Source of the DNA: SLRI01 sp964576715
Lineage (GTDB): Bacteria > Pseudomonadota > Alphaproteobacteria > Geminicoccales > Geminicoccaceae
Direction of reading: 5' to 3'
Length of the DNA: 62,872 bases
Assembly: GCA_964576715.1 (NCBI GenBank)
Contig: CAZNWE010000014.1
Span: 1-62,872 of the forward strand
Shown: positions 43,766 through 52,419 of the stretch, piece after piece
Position numbering within the stretch: position 1 is the first letter of the stretch
How the letters are laid out: each line of letters begins with the position of its first letter
Notes under the pieces: generated by a model
The model's database searches: none
What the model saw: the letters and a program-made list of their open reading frames with translations, nothing else
Told to the model about the DNA's origin: nothing
Position numbers and translations under genes: made by a program

Positions 43766-44824
43766 TCAGGGGAACTGGACGGCGACCATCGAGCCGAGGT
43801 CCTCGAACTCGAACGGCTGGTCCGGGCGAATTACCACGGTGGCGAGGCGCCGACCGGGCTCGATGCCGAACCCGCTGTCGCTGCGCCGCAGGCTCGGGCG
43901 GAAGTCGATGCGCTCGATCTGGCCGCGCATCTGGCCGGGCCTGCCCGGCACGTCGATCAGCGCCAGCGCGCCCTCGGACAGCTTGGCCGCCTGGTCGAAA
44001 GCCACCTGCGCCCGCACCATGAGCGGTTGATCGGCGGCCACCAGGAGCGCCACTTCCTCGCCCTGCTCGGCGAACTGACCGGGCTGGATCAGCCAGTCGT
44101 AGAGCACGCAGTCACACGGGCTCTCGATCCGCACGAACCGCCCATCCGCGGTCTCGATCCGCGCCACCGGCGTGCCCGGGGCGAGCAGGTTGGGCAGGAT
44201 CAGCGGCGCCATGATGCCGGGGGCCGGGGCACGCAACCGCACGACTGGGGTCTCGATCACGGCGGTCTCGGCGCGCACCGTGAAGTAGCGTTCCTGCACG
44301 CCGAGCCCGATCGCGGCCACCAGGCCGAGCCCGATCACGCCGAGCAGGCTGTAGCCGGCCAGCCGCTTCAGCCGCCGTCCCCAGCTGTCCTCGTCGGCGT
44401 AGGGGTTGAAGCCGATGCCGCGCTCGCGCGCCGCTGCCATGTTGTCGCGGCCGGCGATCGCCAGGATGTCGCCGCCGCTGACGATCTCGCCCGAGAGGTA
44501 GGCATCGACGAGGTAGCGGAACAGCGCCAGCTGCCCCTGGCTGAGGCCCAAAAAGCGGCAGCCGAAGCGGGTGTTGTCGGCGAGGATGTAGACCATCTGG
44601 CAATCGAGCCTGAGGGTGACGTCGAAGTCCTCGAAGGGAAACACCAGCTTGACCACGAACCGCTCACCCGGCTGGCGCGAGGTGATCTCACTTTGAATGC
44701 CGAAGCCACCCATCGACCAGTCGTCGACCGTGAACACGGTGCCATCGATCTCGACGCTGATCGGGATCTTGAGGCGGATGTGCTGGCGGTGGACTTCGGC
44801 CTCGTGAACGACCTGTGGCTCCAT
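43766..44824 (-). CDS. Alg44-like PilZ-HlyD membrane protein (c-di-GMP-sensing copolymerase)
   Basis: About 352 residues. An N-terminal PilZ domain has both c-di-GMP signatures: R-x3-R (RQHIR) and D-x-S-x2-G (DDWSMGG). A membrane helix (about 160-182) follows, then a HlyD-like periplasmic part. In Pseudomonas, Alg44 binds c-di-GMP and is required with Alg8 to polymerise mannuronate. Here it directly follows an Alg8-like gene, separated by 24 bases. I used ATG 44824; an in-frame TTG four codons upstream is possible. Confidence 0.87.
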   Translation of the reverse strand: MEPQVVHEAEVHRQHIRLKIPISVEIDGTVFTVDDWSMGGFGIQSEITSRQPGERFVVKLVFPFEDFDVTLRLDCQMVYILADNTRFGCRFLGLSQGQLALFRYLVDAYLSGEIVSGGDILAIAGRDNMAAARERGIGFNPYADEDSWGRRLKRLAGYSLLGVIGLGLVAAIGLGVQERYFTVRAETAVIETPVVRLRAPAPGIMAPLILPNLLAPGTPVARIETADGRFVRIESPCDCVLYDWLIQPGQFAEQGEEVALLVAADQPLMVRAQVAFDQAAKLSEGALALIDVPGRPGQMRGQIERIDFRPSLRRSDSGFGIEPGRRLATVVIRPDQPFEFEDLGSMVAVQFP

Positions 44825-44848
44825 GACGTGTTCCAAGTTCCAGCGGCG

Positions 44849-46414
44849 CTAGAAGAGCCGGGCGAATGATACCGCGACTGCGGCGGGTGAGGGCGGGGTC
44901 AGGAGCCCGGTGGCATAGGCAACGACCGTCAGTAGCGCCAGCATCGCCAGAAGATAGGTGTAATGCGATAGAGCGGTCTGCCAGCGACCGACGCCACCAT
45001 TCACGCCCTCGATGATCACCGGCTGCCGGGTCCAGCCCTGCCGGTAGGGGTGGAACAGGATCCAGGTCTTGACCAGCGAGCCGTAGATCTGCCCGTAAAG
45101 GATCAGCAGCGGGTAGAGGCCACCGATCCGGTCGCGCATGGTCAAGAGGGCGAGCGACTGGATCAGCCGGGTCGACATGACCCAGGTGAGGTAGGCGTAG
45201 AGGACGATCGGACCGACGACGATGGCCAGGGCGGCGGCCGAGAGCGGCAGCAGCAGCGGCGTCCACATCGAGATCCGCTGATCGATCAGGCACCACCAGG
45301 CAAACAGGCCGATCTGCCGTGGCCCGAGCGCGATCGCGCGGCTGCTGGCACGCAGCATGTTGCCGAACCAGCGACGCATCTGTTGGGTCGAGGCGACGAA
45401 GAATCGCTGGTCGGACGGCTCCTCCAGGGTGATCACCTTGACGTCCGGCACGTAGAGCATCGTCCGCCGACGGCGCAACAGCCAGAACCAGGTCGACTTG
45501 TCGTCGCCGGTCAGCAGCGGGATGCGGCCGAGCCGCCAGTGGTTGACGCTGTCGGCGCTCAAGCTCTCGATAAAGCTCGGGTCGAGCGCGAAGCGTGCCC
45601 GGAACATCGACATCCGGCCGGTCAGCGTCAGCAGCCGACCGCTCAGGCCCATCGAGCACATCAGCATGTGGCGCTGGGCGAAACGCAAGCTGAACCATTG
45701 CCGCAGCCACAGCCCGCCGTCGACCACTGCGTCCTCGTCGGTCGTCAATGCCGCAACGTCCGGCAGCGCGGCGAACATCGGCACACAGCGCTCGAGCGCG
45801 CCCGGCGTGAGGATCGTATCGCCGTCGACCAGCGTGACGATGGCGTCCGGGTCGGGCCGGCGCCGCGCCATCGCCCGCAACCCGACCGCGAGACTGTGCC
45901 GCTTGCCGTAGGACGGCGTGCGCACCAGGGTGAGCCTGACCCGATCGGGCGGCGCCATCTTGTAGAAGATGTGCTTGACGAAGCGCTGGTCGGCCATCTC
46001 GACCAGGGCCGCCACCACCGTCACCTTTCCGCCGTAGCCGCACGCCTCGGCAAAGGCGGCGCGGAACACCTCGGCCGTGATCTCCGCCCGCAACCGAAAA
46101 CTGGTGATCAGGATGTAGAGCTCGGGCTTCCTGGAGACCGCCGCCGCGGCTGCGTCGGCGGTCGCTGTCGCCGGGTCTTCGGCGACGATGCCGAGCCGGT
46201 CGGCACGCTGCCTCAGGCGCGGAAAAACCGAGCGTTTGTAGTATTGTGCCCGGAGAAAATGAACGATCGCCCAGCTATAGCGCCAGACGCCGATCACGCC
46301 GATGACGACGAAGAACGGCCGGTTGGCGGGATCGAGCAATTGCGCCGGGGCGTGGAGCAAGACCGCCGCGAGGGCGAGGATGTAGAGGGTCAAGAGCATC
46401 GAACGCGGCAGCAC
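44849..46414 (-). CDS. Alg8-like family 2 glycosyltransferase (polymer synthase)
   Basis: A membrane glycosyltransferase of about 521 residues. Two N-terminal membrane segments precede a GT-A domain with VTLVDGDTILTPGALE and DEDAVVDGG, then the processive-synthase region (SADSVNHWRLGRIPLLTGDD and QQMRRWFGNMLR) and more membrane helices. Alg8 makes polymannuronate from GDP-mannuronate. The product here is unknown, since no other alginate gene is present. Start is GTG 46414 or ATG 46399. Paired with the Alg44-like gene. Confidence 0.88.
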   Translation of the reverse strand: MLPRSMLLTLYILALAAVLLHAPAQLLDPANRPFFVVIGVIGVWRYSWAIVHFLRAQYYKRSVFPRLRQRADRLGIVAEDPATATADAAAAAVSRKPELYILITSFRLRAEITAEVFRAAFAEACGYGGKVTVVAALVEMADQRFVKHIFYKMAPPDRVRLTLVRTPSYGKRHSLAVGLRAMARRRPDPDAIVTLVDGDTILTPGALERCVPMFAALPDVAALTTDEDAVVDGGLWLRQWFSLRFAQRHMLMCSMGLSGRLLTLTGRMSMFRARFALDPSFIESLSADSVNHWRLGRIPLLTGDDKSTWFWLLRRRRTMLYVPDVKVITLEEPSDQRFFVASTQQMRRWFGNMLRASSRAIALGPRQIGLFAWWCLIDQRISMWTPLLLPLSAAALAIVVGPIVLYAYLTWVMSTRLIQSLALLTMRDRIGGLYPLLILYGQIYGSLVKTWILFHPYRQGWTRQPVIIEGVNGGVGRWQTALSHYTYLLAMLALLTVVAYATGLLTPPSPAAVAVSFARLF

Positions 46415-46737
46415 CTTCCGAATTGCGCCGAAGAGCCGGAGCCGTCTGACGGTCGCCTCGCGATGCGCGCAGCGTCGCTCGCGGACCGACCGGCCTAGCC
46501 ATGTTCCGACGCTCGACGGGCGACGTCAGTGCTGCATTAGGCACCCCAAGGAATGAAGGTTCGGTTAACCCCGCCGTCTCGTGCGATACCCTTATGCAGC
46601 GGGCAGGACAAGGCGTCTTTCTCCGCGGTCCGGCGCCGCCGCGCCTGCGGATGCTGCGGGAGTGCTTTCGCTCGTCGCCATTGCCGGCTAAACCAGTCGG
46701 GCCGGGAGGGGCGAAACCGCAAGACAGGCTCGATGAC
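46415..46737. other. Intergenic region between alg8-like gene and response regulator gene
   Basis: These 323 bases carry the divergent promoters. The open frame upstream of the response regulator is not conserved coding sequence. GGTTAACC near 46562 is a partial CtrA-type half-site only. I see no further structure. Confidence 0.4.
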
Positions 46738-47424
46738 ATGCGCAACGGCAACCGCATTTTGATTGTCGACGATGACGAGGGGTTTCGCGGCGAACTCGCG
46801 GAGCAGCTCGGGTTGCACGAAAACTGCGAAGTGTTGCAGGCCGGCACCGGCAAGGCCGGGCTCGAACTCGCCAAGGCGCACCAGCTCGACGCCTTGATCC
46901 TCGATGTCGGCCTGCCCGACACCGATGGCCGCGACCTCTGCAAGCTGATCAGGAAGGCCGGGGTCAAGGCGCCGATCATCATGCTGACCGGCCACGACAG
47001 CGACGCGGATGCGATCCTCGGCCTCGACAGCGGCGCCAACGACTACATCACCAAGCCGGTCCGGCTCGGCGTCCTGATGGCGCGGCTGAGGGCCCAGCTT
47101 CGCCAGTTCGAGCTGTCCGACGACGCCACGTTCCAGATCGGCCCCTATGCCTTCAAGCCGGCCGCCAAGATGCTGGTGACCGAGCAGGACCGGAAGATCC
47201 ACCTGACCGAGAAAGAGACCGCGATCCTCAAGTATCTCTTCCGCGTCGGCGACCGCCCGGTCGCCCGCGACACGCTGCTCGACGAGGTCTGGGGCTACAA
47301 TGCCGGGGTCACCACCCACACGCTCGAGACCCATATCTACCGCTTGCGGCAGAAGATCGAGCCGGTTGCCGGCGAGAACACGCTGCTTGTCACCGAGCCT
47401 GGTGGCTATCGCCTGGTTCGCTGA
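46738..47424 (+). CDS. OmpR-family response regulator
   Basis: A 228-residue two-component regulator. The receiver has acidic pocket D11-D12 (LIVDDDEGF), phospho-acceptor D56 in ALILDVGLPDTDG, the conserved T in MLTGHDSD and K in YITKPVRL. A winged-helix OmpR/PhoB DNA-binding domain follows (LTEKETAILKYLFR, then THTLETHIYRLRQKIEP). The ATG at 46738 begins the receiver directly. No histidine kinase is adjacent. Its targets are unknown; the neighbouring polymer-synthase pair is divergent from it. The 3' end overlaps ruvX by 35 bases. Confidence 0.92.
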   Translation: MRNGNRILIVDDDEGFRGELAEQLGLHENCEVLQAGTGKAGLELAKAHQLDALILDVGLPDTDGRDLCKLIRKAGVKAPIIMLTGHDSDADAILGLDSGANDYITKPVRLGVLMARLRAQLRQFELSDDATFQIGPYAFKPAAKMLVTEQDRKIHLTEKETAILKYLFRVGDRPVARDTLLDEVWGYNAGVTTHTLETHIYRLRQKIEPVAGENTLLVTEPGGYRLVR

Positions 47425-47947
47425 CAGGCGCTGCGGCGTTGCCGGCAAAGCTGCGCAACGCATCTTCGAGAATGACGGCCGCGGCGTAGTGGTCGAGGCT
47501 GGCTCCGGGCCGCGGCCGGGCGAGCCGGCCGGCCTCGATCGCCTGGCGAACCGCCTCGGTCGAGAGCCGTTCGTCCTGGAGATAGACGGGCAGGCGGAGC
47601 TCGGCTGCGAAATGCCGAGCCCAGCCGTGCACCGTGCGTGCCATCGGCCCCTGACTGCCGTCCATATTCAACGGCAGGCCGATCACCAGGGCCTGAACGC
47701 GGCGCTCGCTGCAGAGCGCCCCGAGCCGGGCGACATCGGTGGCCATCCTGGTCCGCTCCAGGGTGGTGAGCGGGGTCACCAGGCGGCGGGCGGGGTCGGT
47801 GCCGGCGAGGCCGATCCGCTTGCGGCTGAGATCGAGGCCGAGCAGTGAGCCCGAAGCGGCGAGCGACGCCGTGAACGCTCGGCTGGCCGCCCGTCCCGCG
47901 TCGCCCGGGATCGTGCCGTCGATGACCGGTGGTGCCGGTGCCTTCAG
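47390..47947 (-). CDS. ruvX: Putative pre-16S rRNA nuclease/Holliday junction resolvase RuvX (YqgF)
   Basis: An RNase-H-fold nuclease acting in 16S rRNA 5' maturation. The catalytic aspartate is in LLGLDLSRKRIGLAGTD, then ALVIGLPLNMDGSQG, the glutamate in LQDERLSTEAV and the final aspartate in LDHYAAAVILED. There is no ATG, GTG or TTG between the upstream gene's stop and the first conserved motif. I use CTG 47947, which overlaps that stop, as a placeholder; an ATC codon at 47923 is another option. The family call is firm; the start is not. Confidence 0.85.
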   Translation of the reverse strand: MKAPAPPVIDGTIPGDAGRAASRAFTASLAASGSLLGLDLSRKRIGLAGTDPARRLVTPLTTLERTRMATDVARLGALCSERRVQALVIGLPLNMDGSQGPMARTVHGWARHFAAELRLPVYLQDERLSTEAVRQAIEAGRLARPRPGASLDHYAAAVILEDALRSFAGNAAAPVSEPGDSHQAR

Positions 47948-48993
47948 CGGGCGCGCCCGCCGGCGAAGAGGAGCGGGCCCGACGGGCCGTCTGCAGCTGG
48001 ACGGTCGGCGACTTCGAGCGAGATGGCGAGCTCGAGCGACCTGTCGTCCAGTCCGGCCGGCAAGGCGAGCGACGTTGTCGTCTGTGGATCGATGGTGCCG
48101 AGTGGCTGCAAATCCTGGTCTTTTGCGGTCGATGCCCAAAGGGCCAGGACAACGCGGTCGGCGGTTGCGGCGGACCCTTGCTCGGCCGTCGCATTGGCCG
48201 GCGGCAGGCTGAATGGCGGCACCGCCGTGACCTGCAGCGCATCGCCCGTGCCCTCGACGCGCCAGGCGCGGTTGCCGGCGGCCGGCCGCAGAATGGCGAA
48301 CCAGGCCGCATCGCCGTTCAGGCTTGCCGCCGTGGCGGCGGCTGCCGGGGCCGTCGATGGCGCCCCGGGCTGCGGCGGCGCGATTGGCGCAGCCGCCGGC
48401 GGCGAGACCCCCGCTCCGGGGCCATCGCCAAGGGCCCGGCCGAGTAGCGTTGCCACGGCCAGCACCAAGCCGAGGAACGAGGCGACACCGGCGATGCGCC
48501 AGAAGCGCAGCCGGCGCTCGATCAGCCGGTCCTGCGCTGCCGGCATCGGATCGCGACCGCGGGCCTGGGTGGCGACACCGGGCTTGATGTGCCGGTCGAG
48601 GCGCTTGAGGCCGAGGCCGATGTCGAGTTTCTGCCAGAGTTCGAGCGGCGGCTGCACGTGCTTCACCCGGCTCCCCTTGCCGAAGCCGGCGACGCCGGGC
48701 AGTTCGCGGCTCAGCATGGCGAGCAGCCAGGTCATCGCATCGTCGCGGTCACGCTCAAACCCGGTGGCCTCGCTGAACACCGCGAGATAGGTCTGCACCA
48801 GCGCCTGATCCGCCGCGGCGCGGTCGTCGGCGGCCTTGAGGGCGAGGCCATAGAGCTTTGGTGCGGTGAGCTTGTAGAGGGCCTGCAGTGCCGCGCGCTC
48901 GTCGCGCCCGCAGGCCGTGATCAGTGCGGCGACGTCGTCCGCGCGCCGGCGCGGCCTGGTCTGGCGTCTCGCGGTCGTGTCGCTGGGCGTCAT
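47944..48993 (-). CDS. Fusion of sigma-region-2-like segment and RskA-like anti-sigma domain
   Basis: A 349-residue protein with three parts. Residues about 25-100 look like ECF sigma factor region 2 (ALYKLTAPKLYGLALKAADD, then TYLAVFSEATGFERDRDDAM and WLLAMLSREL). A membrane helix lies near 167-187. The C-terminal part, about 220-349, has anti-sigma-K features (AWRVEGTGD, LEISLEV-like LELAISLEVAD, and GPSGPLLFAGG). No separate ECF sigma gene is next to it. The ATG at 48993 is chosen for the AGAAGG site upstream. Function is inferred: membrane-tethered control of transcription. Confidence 0.65.
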   Translation of the reverse strand: MTPSDTTARRQTRPRRRADDVAALITACGRDERAALQALYKLTAPKLYGLALKAADDRAAADQALVQTYLAVFSEATGFERDRDDAMTWLLAMLSRELPGVAGFGKGSRVKHVQPPLELWQKLDIGLGLKRLDRHIKPGVATQARGRDPMPAAQDRLIERRLRFWRIAGVASFLGLVLAVATLLGRALGDGPGAGVSPPAAAPIAPPQPGAPSTAPAAAATAASLNGDAAWFAILRPAAGNRAWRVEGTGDALQVTAVPPFSLPPANATAEQGSAATADRVVLALWASTAKDQDLQPLGTIDPQTTTSLALPAGLDDRSLELAISLEVADRPAADGPSGPLLFAGGRAR

Positions 48994-49106
48994 CGCTGGA
49001 CAAGCCACCTTCTTTTTCGCAAACAATCGGCCCGGCGGCGCCGGCTCGGCAGATCCTGTACGGTCACTCGATCTAGCGCTCGCACAACCATCTGGATAGA
49101 TCGCAC

Positions 49107-49394
49107 ATGTCGCTCGACAAAGCCACGGTGAGACGGATCAGCGAGCTCGCCCGGATCGAGGTGCCCGAGGCGGCGCTGGAGCCACTGGTCGGCGAGCTCT
49201 CGGCCATTCTCGGGTGGATCGAGCAGCTCGGCGAGGTCGATACCGAGCACGTTGCCCCGCTGCGCTCGGTAATGCCGATCACCCACTCTTGGCGCGAAGA
49301 CGTCGTGACCGACGGCAACCAAGAAGCTTCGATCACGGCCAATGCGCCAATTGCCCACGACGGCTATTTCGTCGTGCCGAAGGTGGTCGAATGA
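49107..49394 (+). CDS. gatC: Asp-tRNA(Asn)/Glu-tRNA(Gln) amidotransferase subunit C
   Basis: A 95-residue subunit that stabilises the GatA-GatB interface. The N-terminus MSLDKATVRRISELARIEV and the middle ELSAILGWIEQLGEVDTEHV are typical, with VMPITHSWREDVV following. Its stop overlaps the gatA start (ATGA). The complex amidates mischarged Asp-tRNA(Asn) and/or Glu-tRNA(Gln). gatB is 3.9 kb downstream, after two opposite-strand genes. Confidence 0.96.
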   Translation: MSLDKATVRRISELARIEVPEAALEPLVGELSAILGWIEQLGEVDTEHVAPLRSVMPITHSWREDVVTDGNQEASITANAPIAHDGYFVVPKVVE

Positions 49395-50857
49395 CGGCCG
49401 ATATCGGCCTCGTCGAGGCCCGGCGCCGGCTGGCCTCGCGCGAGCTCTCGGCGGTCGAGCTCACGACCGCGCACCTCGATGCCATGGCCAGCGCCCGCGA
49501 TCTCAACGCGTTCATCACCGAGACACCGGACCTCGCCCTGGCGATGGCGAAGGCCGCCGACGCCCGCCTGGCCCGGGGCGACGCCGGGCTGCTCGAAGGC
49601 CTGCCGATCGCGATCAAGGATCTGTTCTGTACGAAGGGTGTCCTGACCACCGCCGGCTCGCGCATCCTCGACGGCTTCTTTCCACCCTACGAATCGACGG
49701 TGACGCGAAAGCTCTGGCAGGCCGGGGCGGTGTCGCTCGGCAAGACCAATCTCGACGAGTTCGCCATGGGCTCGTCCAACATGACGAGCTACCACGGGCC
49801 GGTGAAGAACCCCTGGACCAGGCCTTCGGACAACGCGGCCCTGGTACCCGGCGGCAGCTCCGGCGGCTCGGCCGCGGCCGTTTCCGCGCGCATCGCCCTG
49901 GCCGCCACCGGCACCGACACCGGCGGCTCGATCCGCCAGCCGGCGGCCTTCTGCGGGATTGCCGGCATCAAGCCCACCTACGGCCGCTGCTCGCGGTTCG
50001 GCATCGTCGCGTTTGCGAGCTCGCTCGACCAGGCAGGTGCGTTCGGCCGCAGCGTCGAAGACGCGGCCCTGCTGTTGCAAGCGATGGCCGGCTACGACCC
50101 GAACGACAGCACCTCGGCCGAGCTCTCGGTGCCGGACTGGGTCGGCAGCCTCGTGGGCAAGGTCGAGGGGCTGAAGGTCGGCATCCCGGCCGAGTACCGG
50201 GTCGACACCATGCCGGCCGAGATCGAGCAGCTCTGGCAGGCCGGCGCCGACTGGCTCAAGGCCGAAGGGGCCGAGATCGTCGAGATCAGCCTGCCCCACA
50301 CCAAATACGCCTTGCCGACCTACTACATCATCGCCCCCGCCGAGGCGTCCTCGAACCTCGCCCGCTACGACGGCATGCGCTACGGGCTCAGGGTCGAAGG
50401 CGAGAACCTCAAGGAGACCTACGAGAAGACCCGGGCCGCCGGCTTCGGTGCGGAGGTCAAGCGGCGGATCATGATCGGCACCTACGTGCTCTCCGCCGGC
50501 TACTACGACGCCTACTACCTCAAGGCGCAGAAGGTCAGGCGGCGGATCGTCGACGACTTCGAGCAGGCGTTCCGGAAGGTCGACGCGATCCTCACGCCCA
50601 CGGCACCCTCGGCCGCCTTCCGCGTCGGCGAAAAGATGGACGACCCGGTGGCGATGTATCTCAACGACGTCTTCACCGTCCCCTCCAGCCTCGCCGGACT
50701 GCCGGCGATGTCCGTCCCGGCCGGCCTCTCGGCCGAGGGCCTGCCGCTCGGCCTGCAGGTGATCGGCAAGCCCTGGGACGAGCAGACGGTCCTCGATGCC
50801 GGTCTGGCGCTGGAGCGGGCTGCCGGGTTCGCGGCGGTGCCGTACGGGCTGCTCTAG
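49391..50857 (+). CDS. gatA: Amidotransferase subunit A (glutaminase/amidase)
   Basis: A 488-residue amidase-signature enzyme that frees ammonia from glutamine for the tRNA transamidation. The Ser-Ser-Lys centre is visible: lysine in LPIAIKDLFC, serines in LVPGGSSGGSAAAV and TGTDTGGSIRQPAAF. It overlaps gatC by four bases. A small hairpin at 50920-50938 lies after the stop. Length is normal for the family. Confidence 0.97.
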   Translation: MTADIGLVEARRRLASRELSAVELTTAHLDAMASARDLNAFITETPDLALAMAKAADARLARGDAGLLEGLPIAIKDLFCTKGVLTTAGSRILDGFFPPYESTVTRKLWQAGAVSLGKTNLDEFAMGSSNMTSYHGPVKNPWTRPSDNAALVPGGSSGGSAAAVSARIALAATGTDTGGSIRQPAAFCGIAGIKPTYGRCSRFGIVAFASSLDQAGAFGRSVEDAALLLQAMAGYDPNDSTSAELSVPDWVGSLVGKVEGLKVGIPAEYRVDTMPAEIEQLWQAGADWLKAEGAEIVEISLPHTKYALPTYYIIAPAEASSNLARYDGMRYGLRVEGENLKETYEKTRAAGFGAEVKRRIMIGTYVLSAGYYDAYYLKAQKVRRRIVDDFEQAFRKVDAILTPTAPSAAFRVGEKMDDPVAMYLNDVFTVPSSLAGLPAMSVPAGLSAEGLPLGLQVIGKPWDEQTVLDAGLALERAAGFAAVPYGLL

Positions 50858-50919
50858 CGGTAGATCAGCGACTGAAGCGTCCCTCGAGCCATCGCCTGCC
50901 GTCGTCCGGCGGTGCCGTA

Positions 50920-50938
50920 AAGGGTACCCGGTACCCTT
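50920..50938. terminator. Hairpin between convergent gatA and glgM-like genes
   Basis: AAGGGTAC (50920-50927) and GTACCCTT (50931-50938) enclose a CCG loop. It lies 62 bases past the gatA stop. No T run follows, so termination activity is uncertain. Confidence 0.35.
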
Positions 50939-50998
50939 ACCCCCCGTTCACCACTCCACCTGCCCCGATCTGGCGCCGATCCGAAGTTCCGGTGGGGT

Positions 50999-51020
50999 GT
51001 GGGGAGGCGTGCCTCCCCGC
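50999..51020 (-). repeat. Hairpin element copy B, 3' of the glgM-like gene
   Basis: Read on the minus strand, GCGGGGAGGC and GCCTCCCCAC form a stem with one G-T pair, followed by ACCCCACCG, similar to copy A at 25.5 kb. It lies 57 bases beyond the stop of the minus-strand gene. No T run is present here. Confidence 0.6.
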
Positions 51021-51076
51021 ATCTCTTCCCATTGCTCAACGGGGCTGCCGGTCGGCGGAGCCCTGCCGTCCCTGAA

Positions 51077-52309
51077 CTACGCTCGAAGCGACCGGTAGAG
51101 GTCGATCGTGGTGGCGGCGATGGCGTCCCAGCTGAAGTGGTCGAGGGCGCGCTGGCGGCCGGCCTTGCCCATCCGGGCGCAAAGTTCGGGATCGGCGGCG
51201 AGGCGGTTGATCGCGGTTGCGAGGCCGGTCGAGAAGGCGGCCGGATCGGCCGGCTCGAAGGTTCCGGGGCGGAGCTCGAGGTCGACCAGAAGCCCGGTCT
51301 CCTCGGGCACCACGACCTCGGGAATGCCGCCGACCCGGGAGGCCACGACCGCGGTTTCGCAGGCCATGGCTTCGAGATTGATGATCCCGAACGGCTCGTA
51401 GACCGAGGGGCAGCAGAACACCGCCGCATGCTCGTAGAGCTGAATGATGTCGGCGCGGGGCAGCATCTCGCTGAGCCATTTCACGCCGGGCCGGGCGGCG
51501 CTGACCTCGGCCACCCGTTCCGCCATCTCGCGGCCGATCTCCGGGGTGTCGGGGGCGCCGGCGCAGAGCACGATCTGCAGCCCGGGGTCGATCTCGGGGA
51601 GCGCGTCGACCAGGTGGATGATGCCCTTTTGCCGGGTGATCCGCCCGACGAAGAGGAGATAGGGCTTTTCAGGATCGACCCCGTGGCGCTCGAGGGCGTC
51701 GGTCCGACCGGTCGGGCGGTATTCGGCGGGATCGATGCCGTTGTGGATGACGTGGACGCGCCCAGGGTCGACGTCGAAGAGGCGCAGCACGTCTTCCCTG
51801 GTCTCGCGCGAGACGGCGATGATCGCATCTGCCGCTTCGATCGCGGTCCGCTCCATCCAGCTCGAAAGGTGGTAGCCGTTGCCGAGCTGTTCGACCTTCC
51901 AGGGGCGCAGGGGCTCGAGCGAATGGATGCTGAGGACGTAGGGCACGCCCCAGAGCTTGCTCGCGATCAGCCCGCCCATGTCGGTGTACCAAGTGTGGCA
52001 GTGAACGACATCGGCGTCGATCGTGTCCTTGGCCATCGAGAGCGAGCGATGGAAGGCGTCGAGCGCGCCGGCGAAGCGCGGATCGGTGTTCTCCTTGGCG
52101 GCAGGCCAGGCCGGATAGCCGCGGACGTGCACACTCGGCACGTCGTGGTGCTGGTCGCCGAAGCAGCGGACATCGACCGCAAGATGCCTGGCCAGCGCCT
52201 GGCTGAGATACTCCACGTGAACACCGGCCCCGCCATAGACGTTTGGCGGATACTCGTTGGTGAGCAGCGTCACCTTCTTGATGTCGGTCATTCTCTCGAT
52301 CCCCGCCAA
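51077..52309 (-). CDS. GT4 glycogen synthase/maltose-1-phosphate synthase (GlgM-type)
   Basis: A 410-residue family 4 glycosyltransferase of the actinobacterial glgA_Coryne/GlgM type. It probably uses ADP-glucose to make maltose-1-phosphate or glucan. Segments include TNEYPPNVYGGAGVHVEYLS, HCHTWYTDMGG, HNGIDPAEY, FVGRITRQKG and the donor-binding PSVYEPFGIINLEAMA. The TTG at 52309 is six bases after GGGAGG; ATG 52291 is an alternative. No glgC, glgB or glgE is nearby. It lies on the opposite strand between gatA and gatB. Confidence 0.87.
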   Translation of the reverse strand: MAGIERMTDIKKVTLLTNEYPPNVYGGAGVHVEYLSQALARHLAVDVRCFGDQHHDVPSVHVRGYPAWPAAKENTDPRFAGALDAFHRSLSMAKDTIDADVVHCHTWYTDMGGLIASKLWGVPYVLSIHSLEPLRPWKVEQLGNGYHLSSWMERTAIEAADAIIAVSRETREDVLRLFDVDPGRVHVIHNGIDPAEYRPTGRTDALERHGVDPEKPYLLFVGRITRQKGIIHLVDALPEIDPGLQIVLCAGAPDTPEIGREMAERVAEVSAARPGVKWLSEMLPRADIIQLYEHAAVFCCPSVYEPFGIINLEAMACETAVVASRVGGIPEVVVPEETGLLVDLELRPGTFEPADPAAFSTGLATAINRLAADPELCARMGKAGRQRALDHFSWDAIAATTIDLYRSLRA

Positions 52310-52419
52310 TGCGGCCTCCCTCGATCCGTCTTCGCCACGGCCTCACCGGCGGCCGGTGGCATCATCGCACTGGGCGAGGCATCCGCCAACCGCGCGCCCC
52401 GCCGGACCGGCGATATCGG

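Noticed and set aside
46552..46566. Second CtrA-like site before the alg8-like gene
   Set aside because: Only one half-site (TTAA) is good; the other half has two mismatches.
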